IMG/VR virus record: IMGVR_UViG_3300037487_000802 | Coordinates: 1 to 35,746 of that record | Strand: one strand, 5' to 3' | Origin: a virus | DNA length: 35,746 nt | Shown here: in pieces, positions 28,099 to 35,746 of the stretch | How positions within the stretch are numbered: position 1 is the stretch's first letter | How the letters are laid out: the number at the start of each line of letters is the position of its first letter | Program-made: the position numbers and the translations under genes | Notes under the pieces: model-generated | Databases searched by the model: none | The model's input: the letters and a program-made list of their open reading frames with translations, nothing else | Told to the model about the DNA's origin: nothing

Positions 28099-29673
28099 AT
28101 GGGAATGATAGCAGACTTGTTCGTCAAACTTGGATTCAAGGGTGAAGAATTTAATCAAGGGGTCGATCAATCAAAAAAGAAAGCCGATGAATTAAAAAGC
28201 TCATTATCCAACATGAGTGATAAAATCGCCTCAGCCTTTGGTGTTCAAGGGTTAAAGGACAATATTACTAATCTTGTTAGTGGTATAGGGTCGTTTATTT
28301 CAAGTTTAAAAACGGCTGCCGGGGGTGCTTCCATCTTTTCCAATGCTATGAAAGTAGTCAAGGGAGCAATGATAAGTACAGGAATAGGTGCTTTAGTCGT
28401 TGCTTTCGGTGCTTTGGTCGCTTACTTCACACAGACAGAACGAGGGGCAGAATCATTAGAGAGGGCAATGGCAGGACTCAAGGCAGGGTTTAAAGTGCTT
28501 ATTGATCGTGCAGCCATGTTCGGGGAAGGCATGATGAAACTATTTACTGGCGATTTCAAGGGTGCTTGGGAATCAATGGGAGCATCAATGAAGGGTGTAG
28601 GTGAGGAAATGAAAAAAGAGATTACCGCAGCAACAGAATTAGAGAAAAGACTTCAGGATGTTGATGACCGGGAACGAGATTTAATAAAAAGCATAGCAGA
28701 GAGAAAAGAACAGGCAGCAACATTAAGAGCTGACGCAAAAGATGAAAACACAAATGCAGACGTAAAGAGAAAAAAAGTACTTGAAGCCCGGGCGTTACTA
28801 ATATCTGTCTTTGACGATGAAAAGTCAATCGCCACTGAACGGGCATCTATTATGAGGGCTCAATTTGAGATGGGCAGTAAAAGAGATGATCAGAACGAAA
28901 AAGTACTACAATCTGAAGCAAGAGTTAATGAACTTGAAACATCAAGACAAGATACCCTTAGGGGATTAACAAGAGAATTAACGGCTGCAACAAAAGCAGG
29001 AGAAGCAAAAAGATTAGAGGATGAGGCTAATGCTCTTATGTTGGCAAAACCTGCAATGATGCAGATGAGAGGGGGCGGGTTAGTAGAATCAGCAACAGTA
29101 GCTCCATCGGGATTAATGGGCATGGCTGACGCAATGACTCCTGAAGGGGCGAAAATAAAAGCTGAAGAAGACAGAATCCTTTCTGATTCAATCAACTTTA
29201 CAAATGATCTAAATTCAGTAATTACTGCAGGAATGGTAGACTTTGCGAACACATTCGCAACTGGAGTAGGCGCAATGATGGCTGGGGATATGAATATTGG
29301 TGAATTCGGATTAACTCTTCTTGCTTCTGTAGGTGATTTTTTAGTAAAATTGGGGCAGATGTTTATTCAATATGCCATTGCATCAGCCGGGTTTCAAGCA
29401 GCTTTAAAAACTCCGGGGGCATGGCCAATAGCTTTGGCTGCAGGTATCGCACTTGTAGCTATTGGGACGGCAATATCCAATGTTTCCAAAAAAGGATTAG
29501 CTGGTGCAGGGGGTGGTGGCTCTTCATCGGGTGGCGGTGGATCGGCTTCGGGTTATTCACCTGCAATGGGTGGATCATCTGCAATGGGCGGTAATGTGCA
29601 ATTTGAAATACAAGGGGCATCACTTGTCGGAGTTTTATCGAATAATGAGCGTAAAAATAAAAACTACAAATAA
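28099..29673 (+). CDS. Tape measure protein
   Basis: 524 residues. The start (IADLFVKLGFKGEEFNQGVDQSKKKADELKSSL) is the usual tape-measure N-terminus. A membrane-like segment lies at about 84-110, a coiled, charged helix at about 170-310, a second hydrophobic segment at about 440-465 (WPIALAAGIALVAIGTAIS), and a Gly/Ser-rich stretch at 470-500. This is short for the family; by the usual rule of about 0.15 nm per residue the tail would be roughly 80 nm. Its stop overlaps the next start (TAATG). Confidence 0.9.
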   Translation: MGMIADLFVKLGFKGEEFNQGVDQSKKKADELKSSLSNMSDKIASAFGVQGLKDNITNLVSGIGSFISSLKTAAGGASIFSNAMKVVKGAMISTGIGALVVAFGALVAYFTQTERGAESLERAMAGLKAGFKVLIDRAAMFGEGMMKLFTGDFKGAWESMGASMKGVGEEMKKEITAATELEKRLQDVDDRERDLIKSIAERKEQAATLRADAKDENTNADVKRKKVLEARALLISVFDDEKSIATERASIMRAQFEMGSKRDDQNEKVLQSEARVNELETSRQDTLRGLTRELTAATKAGEAKRLEDEANALMLAKPAMMQMRGGGLVESATVAPSGLMGMADAMTPEGAKIKAEEDRILSDSINFTNDLNSVITAGMVDFANTFATGVGAMMAGDMNIGEFGLTLLASVGDFLVKLGQMFIQYAIASAGFQAALKTPGAWPIALAAGIALVAIGTAISNVSKKGLAGAGGGGSSSGGGGSASGYSPAMGGSSAMGGNVQFEIQGASLVGVLSNNERKNKNYK

Positions 29674-32261
29674 TGGCCTATCAGGAAAAATATTACTTTG
29701 AGTTTGTGTCTATAGACGGCAAAGCGAATAGGGTCGAAATATGGGAGGACACAGGCGCAACAATAACAGCGGTTGAGGTCAAATCAATGGCAATGCCTTT
29801 CTCGGTGTCTATGCCTGATCTTGATGGCAAGTTTCAAGTTGTAAGGGGGTCAGGTTGTGAGATCAATCTACTTTCAGAAACTAATATGCAGTTCTTTACA
29901 AGCCTTTATGCGGTTAACAAAAAGGCTTTCATGGTTAAACATTATATTGATACGGTCATTAATTGGGTCGGTTATCTTAACACGGAAATGAATCGTGAGC
30001 CTTACATAACATTGACTAATTACCCTGTTCAATTCTCAGGGAATGATGGCTTTGCTCTTATGGATAGGTATCAATTCCTTCAGGGTGTTTCTGACCCTGT
30101 TCCGGGGGGGATTTATGAGGGCATAAAATCAAAATGGGACATACTTAATATCATTTTAACCCGGATCGGCTTACCTTATGGGTACATTTACACGAGTCTT
30201 TCAACAACATTTACGGGGTATCTGACTGTTTTCCCTACTCTCTTACATCAAAGTTACGTTAATTGTTCAAACTTTTATGATGAAGATGGCGTTGCAATGA
30301 CAATGCGAGAGGTTTTAGAGGCTATTTTACAGCCTTATGGAGCTTTCATAACTCAACTTGGTGCTGATATTTACATAACTGATCTAAATACATTGGCTCT
30401 TGGGACGGATGTAACATGGATGAAAATTCCCTTTATCTTTACTCCGGTTACTGACTTGGGCGGGGTGGTCACAAATGAATCAACATCAGCTATTGCCCGG
30501 TGGGATATAGTGGATTTCGGCTCATGGACACAAGCAACGGCAACGATAACAATAAATGGTTACACCAATACAATCGCTTATAACTACTCGGTGATCGAAA
30601 GTATTGAAGCCTTCATCATTGATTACGGAGCATCATTTGGGGCTGTTACGCTTGTGCAGACAGCGGATGAGTCAATAACATTTTACGCCAATGTGCCGGG
30701 GACTGACTTTATTGGTGCATCATCGGTTAACGAGGGGTTATTTGTCGCAACGGGTCAAATAAATGTACTTGGTATTAAAGTATATCGGATTACACTTTCA
30801 GGATCAAGCGGTACGGCTAATGTGACTTGTAACGGGTTTACTCATTTGATGACTTTTGACACCTCACTAACTTTGACGGCTCAAAATTTTGCTGCTGACT
30901 ACTTAAATTCTTACGGTGACTTACTCCTTGAAGCATCAAGTAACGCAATAATATTTACTCTTGATGATTGGACGGCTAACTTTGTAGGCGAAACTTTAAT
31001 AGTCAATACGGAGTCATCAGGCGAAGAAGTGATAATTGATCCGTTAAAAACAATAACAGGAATAGAATATGCTCAGACTGGTGGAGATATAGAGATAAGC
31101 GGAGGGAAGAATAAGCAAACGGTCAAGTACTCTCCTTATCCGTCAAAGTACCTTATTGATCCATGTCTGTCAAGTGCTGAAGAGTTCGGAACTATTCCAA
31201 CATCTTACACAACGGTTGATAATGATGTTTTCAAAGTTCTTGAAGATCATGATACTTTTCTTGAGTACACCCCGGCAGAGTTTCAATACGGTAAAATTAA
31301 CGGTATAGCTCCTGAGTTTCGTTACTATCTTAAATGGCCTTATTGCGCTACTCCGCAGAAAGTAGCAGACTTAAAGATAAGTCCTCAATTTGTGATTAAT
31401 GGAGCGATTGACAATACAATAGTAGCTTTCCATCGTATCCTTAATGGTGTTGGAATAATGATCAAGGGAAAGGTTTATTTTGAAAATTCAGGTGCTGACT
31501 TTATAACACAAATCTACCTAAACATTAAAGTTTCGATAGGTTCAAAAACGGCAGACAATTACTTCACCGGGTGGCTCTCTGGTTCTAATGATTACAATGT
31601 GATGGCGCAAAGTGCGGACGCAACAACGGGACTGCAAAGGAAATGGAGTGATCTAAATCCGGGTGATAAATTCTATTGGACTATCCCATGTAATATTGAT
31701 TTGTCAGGTGATTTAATAGTAGAGATTTATTCCAACGTAAGAGTTCAACTTAATGGAGCGGGTGCATTGGTTAGTAATCCATCGTACATATCTGATATAC
31801 GGCTTTCGGACTTTTCTGTAGATATTATTGATCTTGGTTCGCTCGGAGCTTTACCTAAATCGGATATTGAGTTTGTCGGCTATCTTGATGAACAGTACAA
31901 GGAAGAGGGCGATAAAGTAGAACTAAAATGCGGATCCGATACAACCTTTACCGACAGGGGTAAGATAATGTATGCGCATGATGGGTTTTATACTCCTATT
32001 CAAACATGGATAAGAGGGGGGCAAACTTATAAAATCGAGCAGTTGCTTCTTAATTCGCTTGTGAGCAATTCGCAGACAGGGTTTTATACTCTTTCAAATC
32101 TGAAATTAAGAAACGCATTTAATCAGCTAAATGTAATTCAAGACACATACACGGGTGATAAGGTTTTCATGGTTAAATCTATGTCAATCAATTTTCGTGA
32201 CGATCAGATAGATACTACTTTAGTTGAGATAACCCCGGATGAACTCACAATAACAACTTAA
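29673..32261 (+). CDS. Large tail-tip/baseplate protein with inserted beta domains
   Basis: 862 residues. The N-terminal 130 (YYFEFVSIDGKANRVEIWEDTG...MPFSVSMPDLDGKFQVVRGSGCEINLLSE) is typical of Bacteroidota phage tail-tip proteins that combine distal-tail and Tal-like parts. In the middle, two beta domains of about 80 residues (roughly 285-365 and 370-455) resemble each other and the insert of the long tail-tube paralogue. The last 400 residues are beta-rich with PYPSKYLIDPCLSSAEEFGT. It presumably closes the tube and carries the fibres. No enzyme motif is seen. Confidence 0.78.
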   Translation: MAYQEKYYFEFVSIDGKANRVEIWEDTGATITAVEVKSMAMPFSVSMPDLDGKFQVVRGSGCEINLLSETNMQFFTSLYAVNKKAFMVKHYIDTVINWVGYLNTEMNREPYITLTNYPVQFSGNDGFALMDRYQFLQGVSDPVPGGIYEGIKSKWDILNIILTRIGLPYGYIYTSLSTTFTGYLTVFPTLLHQSYVNCSNFYDEDGVAMTMREVLEAILQPYGAFITQLGADIYITDLNTLALGTDVTWMKIPFIFTPVTDLGGVVTNESTSAIARWDIVDFGSWTQATATITINGYTNTIAYNYSVIESIEAFIIDYGASFGAVTLVQTADESITFYANVPGTDFIGASSVNEGLFVATGQINVLGIKVYRITLSGSSGTANVTCNGFTHLMTFDTSLTLTAQNFAADYLNSYGDLLLEASSNAIIFTLDDWTANFVGETLIVNTESSGEEVIIDPLKTITGIEYAQTGGDIEISGGKNKQTVKYSPYPSKYLIDPCLSSAEEFGTIPTSYTTVDNDVFKVLEDHDTFLEYTPAEFQYGKINGIAPEFRYYLKWPYCATPQKVADLKISPQFVINGAIDNTIVAFHRILNGVGIMIKGKVYFENSGADFITQIYLNIKVSIGSKTADNYFTGWLSGSNDYNVMAQSADATTGLQRKWSDLNPGDKFYWTIPCNIDLSGDLIVEIYSNVRVQLNGAGALVSNPSYISDIRLSDFSVDIIDLGSLGALPKSDIEFVGYLDEQYKEEGDKVELKCGSDTTFTDRGKIMYAHDGFYTPIQTWIRGGQTYKIEQLLLNSLVSNSQTGFYTLSNLKLRNAFNQLNVIQDTYTGDKVFMVKSMSINFRDDQIDTTLVEITPDELTITT

Positions 32262-32265
32262 ACAC

Positions 32266-32355
32266 ATGGCAAATATTTATGTTAGTACTTTAATTGTTCC
32301 TGAGGTCGCAAGGTCGAAAAGAATTTATATCCCACCGACACCAACGACAAAATAA
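32266..32355 (+). CDS. 29-residue protein, uncertain
   Basis: A short frame of 29 residues: MANIYVSTLIVPEVARSKR, then IYIPPTPTTK. It starts four bases after the tail-tip stop and has no membrane helix. The compact spacing supports it, the length argues against. A short linking peptide of the tail tip is possible. Confidence 0.4.
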   Translation: MANIYVSTLIVPEVARSKRIYIPPTPTTK

Positions 32356-32385
32356 TTTAGTAATTTTACAATAAAAATAAATGAT

Positions 32386-32757
32386 ATGGCAGCTATAACA
32401 GTAGGACTTATTGATTTCGATGAAATAGTAAGGGGTGATCTTCTTGATCTTACTTTTGATGTTCAACATGATCTTGACTTCACGGGAAAGACCATTTATT
32501 CTGAAGTCCGAAAAGACATGGATACGCCAATCATTCTGAAGTTCAAGGAGTCGGACGGGTCGCTTGTTATCACTACTGCATCAAGTGTATTGTTCAGCAT
32601 TCAGTTTTATAAATCGGCATCAGATATGGACATAAACACTTCAAAGTATCAGATCAGCGTTATCTTCGGAACAGCTCCGAACTACGAAGATAAGCAAACA
32701 TTTATAACCGGAAATTTTAATGTTGTTGAAGAAATAACCCAAAAGCCAACGATATGA
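32386..32757 (+). CDS. Baseplate/fibre adaptor-like protein
   Basis: 123 residues. The pattern VRGDLLDLTFDVQHDLDFTGKTIYSEVRKDMDTPIILKF resembles the N-terminal domain of upper-baseplate and fibre-adaptor proteins (BppU-N-like): a strand, then the phrase DFTGKTI-S-VRKD. Its stop overlaps the fibre start as ATGA. ATTTTAC at 32363-32369 upstream recalls the motif before the portal gene. It probably connects the fibre to the tail tip. Confidence 0.6.
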   Translation: MAAITVGLIDFDEIVRGDLLDLTFDVQHDLDFTGKTIYSEVRKDMDTPIILKFKESDGSLVITTASSVLFSIQFYKSASDMDINTSKYQISVIFGTAPNYEDKQTFITGNFNVVEEITQKPTI

Positions 32758-35746
32758 GTACAATCATAGTAACGCAACAGGCAAAGCAAACAGTTAACAT
32801 CGTTAAGGAGGTTAATAAGACTGTTGAGATATATCGCAAGGGCGAGAAAGGGGACAAAGGTGATCAGGGCATTCAAGGTATTAAAGGCGATAAAGGTGAC
32901 GTAGGTACTAACATTGTGAGCGTTTCATTTGTCGCTGATGATATGGTGTTTGTCAAAGATGATGCTTCGCAGGTCGTTTTAGTTGACGCAAAAATTGATC
33001 TAAAAGGTGATCAAGGAGTACAAGGAATTCAAGGAATTCAAGGAATACAAGGAGTAAAGGGTGATAAGGGGGATCAAGGGCTACAAGGTATTCAAGGGAT
33101 ACAGGGTGATCAAGGCATAAAAGGCGATACCGGATTAAAAGGAGATCAGGGATTAAAAGGTGATCAAGGTATTCAGGGTGATCAGGGTATTCAAGGTATT
33201 CAAGGTATTCAGGGAGTCAAGGGCGATACCGGAACGAAGGGTGACAAAGGTGATACAGGTGCAGGGATTGCAATCGGTGGCACAGTAGGGCAGTTGATAG
33301 CAAAAAAGTCTTTAACAGATTACGATACTGAATGGGTTAATCCTGTTGACATATCGGGTAAACTTGATAAGAATACAGCGATAACCGGAGCAACAAAAAC
33401 AAAAATAACATACGATGCGAAGGGGTTAGTAACATCGGGAGCAGACGCAACAACGGCGGACATAGCAGACTCGTTAAATAAAAGATATGTTACTGATGCA
33501 AATCTGACAGTAATCGGAAACACATCAAATACGAACACAGGGGATCAGACTTTATCAAGCCTCGGAGCGGAGGCGGTTGCAAATAAAAGTACTTCGGTCA
33601 CAACAGACGGGACAAGTGACGTAAAATATCCATCTGTCAAGGCGGTCAAAGATTATGCTGATGGCTTAGTCGTTGGATTACTTGACTATCGTGGCGGTTA
33701 TGATGCATCGGTTAATACATGGCCTGTATCGGGTGGATCAGGAACAGCCGGGGCAGTTCTTAAGGGTGATATGTGGGTAATATCAGTCGTGGGTACTCTT
33801 TGGGGTGTGGCAGTTCAGGCAGGGGATTCTATAATTTCAAACGTAGACACACCGGGGCAGACAGCAACAAATTGGAATACAGTAAACTCAAATATATCTT
33901 ATGTACCGGAAGATCAAGCGAACAAAGTAACAAGTATTTCAGGCTCTTCAACCGATGTTCAATATCCGACAGCAAAACTTCTTTATGATCAACTTGTCTT
34001 AAAACAAAATGCTTTAACTAATCCAATAACAGGAACAGGAACTGCAAACGAGATAGCTTACTTCCCAACTACTTCAACTGTTGGTTCACTTGCTGTTGCC
34101 ACTTATCCTAGCTTAACCGAATTAAGTTATGTTAAAGGTGTTACTTCTGCTATTCAAACTCAAATAGGAACTAAAGCACCAATAGCTTCTCCAACCTTTA
34201 CTGGAGTGGTCACTTCCCCTATTTCTGTTCTACCTATTATAAGACCTGCCGCTGACTCCACTACAGCAGTCGGTATCTTCAAAGCCGATGGCACAACTAA
34301 TGTTTTGAATGTGGATACGACGAATGGGAGAGTCGGCATCGGGACGACGGCACCAACAGCTTACTTGACGATTAAAGCAGGAACAGCAACTGCTTCAACA
34401 GCACCTATTAAATTGACTTCAGGTGTATTACTCACAGCACCTGAAGAGGGAGCGATTGAGTTTCTTACAGATGCTTTTTACGGCACAATAACAACAGGAT
34501 CAGCAAGGAAACAATTTGCATTTACAAGTGATCTTTCAACATTTATTACCTTGACATCGCTTTCGTCAATGGCAACAGGATTGACATACAACAATACAAC
34601 AGGAGTATTTTCTCTCACTTCTGGCTATGTTATCCCAACTACAACAGAACAGACTAATTGGGGTACAGCATATACTAATAGAATTACAAGTTTGACAACT
34701 ACAGGTTCAAGTGGTGCAGCTACATTAGTTAGTAATACTTTGAATGTACCTACATATACACTTGTTGGACTTGGTGGACAACCTGCATTAAATGGTACAG
34801 GTTTTGTAAAAATAAGTGGAACAACTATAAGTTATGACAATAGTACTTATCTAACTACATCAACTGCAAGTTCAACTTATGTCCCTTACACAGGAGCAAC
34901 GGGAGCGGTCAATCTTGGTGCTTATGATTTGACGGTTCAAGGGATCACAATTGGAAAAGGAAATAATACAGTAACTTATAATACAGCCCTCGGCAAAGGT
35001 GTTTTGTTTTTCAACACAACGGGAAATTATAACACAGGTATTGGTTATCAGGCTTTACAGAACAACACAGCAGGAAATTATAATACAGCAGGGGGAGTTG
35101 GGTCTTTGGGCAATAATTCAACTTACAGTAATAATACAGGATTTGGGTATGATGTTTTGTTTGCAAATAATGGATCTGATAATACGGGACTTGGGTATCT
35201 TGCAGGTGGATTCATCACGGGTGGCGCAACAATGAACACGGGAGCGAGTAATGGTCTTTATCTTGGGTCTAATACTAAAGCATTTGCTATTGGGCAGTCT
35301 AATGAAATAGTAATAGGTTATGACTCTGTTGGTCATGGAAGCAATACAGCTACATGGGGCAATACATCTATTCTTAATCATTACTTTACAGGCACTATTC
35401 AAGCAACAACAGCTACATTCTCAACAATAGGCACAGGAACAGCTACAGCACTTCTTGGGGTTACATCGGCAGGGTTGCTCACTACAGCTAATACGCTTAA
35501 TGTCATTACAGGCACAGGCACACGAACATCTAATTACGTTGCTAAATTTAATGGGTCGAGTAATACAATTAGTAATAGTTTGATTTATGATGATGGTACT
35601 AACGTAGGTATAGGTACTCCTACACCTTATGGTAAGTTAGATGTAAAAGTTGGAACATCAGCACAAGATAAATATTGGTATGATACTACATCTGGATTAA
35701 TTAGTCTAACTACTTCATTAGGAAGACCTGGGGCAGGATTAGGTTC
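32754..35746 (+). CDS. Tail fibre, N-terminal part (continues at base 1, ends at 903)
   Basis: The frame starts in an ATGA overlap and is open to the end of the window; joined to 1-903 it gives 1277 residues. Order: attachment segment (1-28); collagen-like Gly-X-Y stem 1 (29-51); a 30-residue non-collagen spacer; collagen-like stem 2 (84-171), with many GIQ, GDQ, GDK and GDT triplets; beta-rich shaft; VGIGT-P-L repeat near 527; a YadA-like beta-roll (about 743-820: NTALGKG, NTTGNYNTGIGYQAL, NTAGNYNTAGG); another VGIGT repeat at 950. Trimeric assembly follows from this design. The C-terminal chaperone is described under the first part. This is the likely receptor-binding protein. Confidence 0.9.
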   Translation, partial: MSTIIVTQQAKQTVNIVKEVNKTVEIYRKGEKGDKGDQGIQGIKGDKGDVGTNIVSVSFVADDMVFVKDDASQVVLVDAKIDLKGDQGVQGIQGIQGIQGVKGDKGDQGLQGIQGIQGDQGIKGDTGLKGDQGLKGDQGIQGDQGIQGIQGIQGVKGDTGTKGDKGDTGAGIAIGGTVGQLIAKKSLTDYDTEWVNPVDISGKLDKNTAITGATKTKITYDAKGLVTSGADATTADIADSLNKRYVTDANLTVIGNTSNTNTGDQTLSSLGAEAVANKSTSVTTDGTSDVKYPSVKAVKDYADGLVVGLLDYRGGYDASVNTWPVSGGSGTAGAVLKGDMWVISVVGTLWGVAVQAGDSIISNVDTPGQTATNWNTVNSNISYVPEDQANKVTSISGSSTDVQYPTAKLLYDQLVLKQNALTNPITGTGTANEIAYFPTTSTVGSLAVATYPSLTELSYVKGVTSAIQTQIGTKAPIASPTFTGVVTSPISVLPIIRPAADSTTAVGIFKADGTTNVLNVDTTNGRVGIGTTAPTAYLTIKAGTATASTAPIKLTSGVLLTAPEEGAIEFLTDAFYGTITTGSARKQFAFTSDLSTFITLTSLSSMATGLTYNNTTGVFSLTSGYVIPTTTEQTNWGTAYTNRITSLTTTGSSGAATLVSNTLNVPTYTLVGLGGQPALNGTGFVKISGTTISYDNSTYLTTSTASSTYVPYTGATGAVNLGAYDLTVQGITIGKGNNTVTYNTALGKGVLFFNTTGNYNTGIGYQALQNNTAGNYNTAGGVGSLGNNSTYSNNTGFGYDVLFANNGSDNTGLGYLAGGFITGGATMNTGASNGLYLGSNTKAFAIGQSNEIVIGYDSVGHGSNTATWGNTSILNHYFTGTIQATTATFSTIGTGTATALLGVTSAGLLTTANTLNVITGTGTRTSNYVAKFNGSSNTISNSLIYDDGTNVGIGTPTPYGKLDVKVGTSAQDKYWYDTTSGLISLTTSLGRPGAGLG
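35685..35746. repeat. 62-bp direct repeat, right copy (circular overlap)
   Basis: Identical to bases 1-62 and in the same reading frame of the fibre gene. One copy should be dropped when the map is closed. Confidence 0.9.

Noticed and set aside
32841-33266. Non-coding tandem repeat
   Set aside because: The periodic DNA is simply the Gly-X-Y coding pattern of the collagen-like stem in frame with the fibre gene.
33773-33988. Small plus-strand frames within the fibre gene (33773-33988, 34999-35235)
   Set aside because: They are out-of-frame readings of the fibre gene, whose own frame is open from 32754 to the end.

Overview
The window is a complete or nearly complete genome of a tailed phage (siphovirus with HK97-type head genes) that infects a member of the Bacteroidota. 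The first 62 bases equal the last 62 bases, and the tail-fibre frame runs unbroken across that join, so the map closes into a circle of 35,684 unique bases. The host assignment rests on three things: promoters of the form TTTG-N20-TAnnTTTG (for example 6621-6652, 13902-13933, 16203-16234), mostly weak Shine-Dalgarno sites with low GC, and protein families typical of Bacteroidota phages (VirE-N/BT4734-like primase-helicase, DUF5675, LRIGNY-type small proteins). All recognised genes lie on the plus strand. I see no integrase, no recognisable repressor, no transposase, no tRNA and no CRISPR array.

Layout. 32754-35746 continuing at 1-903: a 1277-residue fibre with collagen-like stems and a self-cleaving S74 chaperone. 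906-3473: tail-end and lysis block containing a small membrane protein, a complete CheY-like receiver domain, a DUF5675 protein with L,D-transpeptidase-like residues, a holin-like protein and a spanin-like protein, closed by a terminator. 3696-6347: early block of small proteins with the ERF annealing protein. 6348-6656: a gene-free stretch with ten copies of a GTGTT(G) repeat in two opposed groups, a terminator hairpin and a strong promoter, a candidate replication origin. 6657-13401: replication and DNA processing (small HTH protein, primase-helicase, two SF2 helicases, VRR-NUC nuclease, a stand-alone DnaA domain IV, a beta-class DNA methyltransferase).

13437-16719 is an accessory region. 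It holds a promoter with a boxA-like leader followed by about 300 bases that fold into successive hairpins (candidate structured ncRNA), and two related elements that resemble integron attC sites. One is intact (14800-14927). The other (13779-13795) is exactly what remains if the intact type loses the DNA between its two CGGT repeats. The genes between and after them (unknown proteins, a DUF4406 protein) look like cassettes. Several very small membrane or zinc-binding proteins follow.

16716-32757 is the late region in classical order: ParB-like protein, C5 cytosine methyltransferase, small and large terminase, portal, MuF protein, protease, major capsid protein, a secreted protein bracketed by two similar hairpins, head-tail connector, gp10-like protein, tail terminator, two tandem tail-tube paralogues, a tail chaperone pair made by -1 frameshifting on A AAA AAG, tape measure, a large tail-tip protein and fibre adaptors.

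Family names come from reading the translations by eye. No database search was run, so families without clear motifs are marked as unknown.
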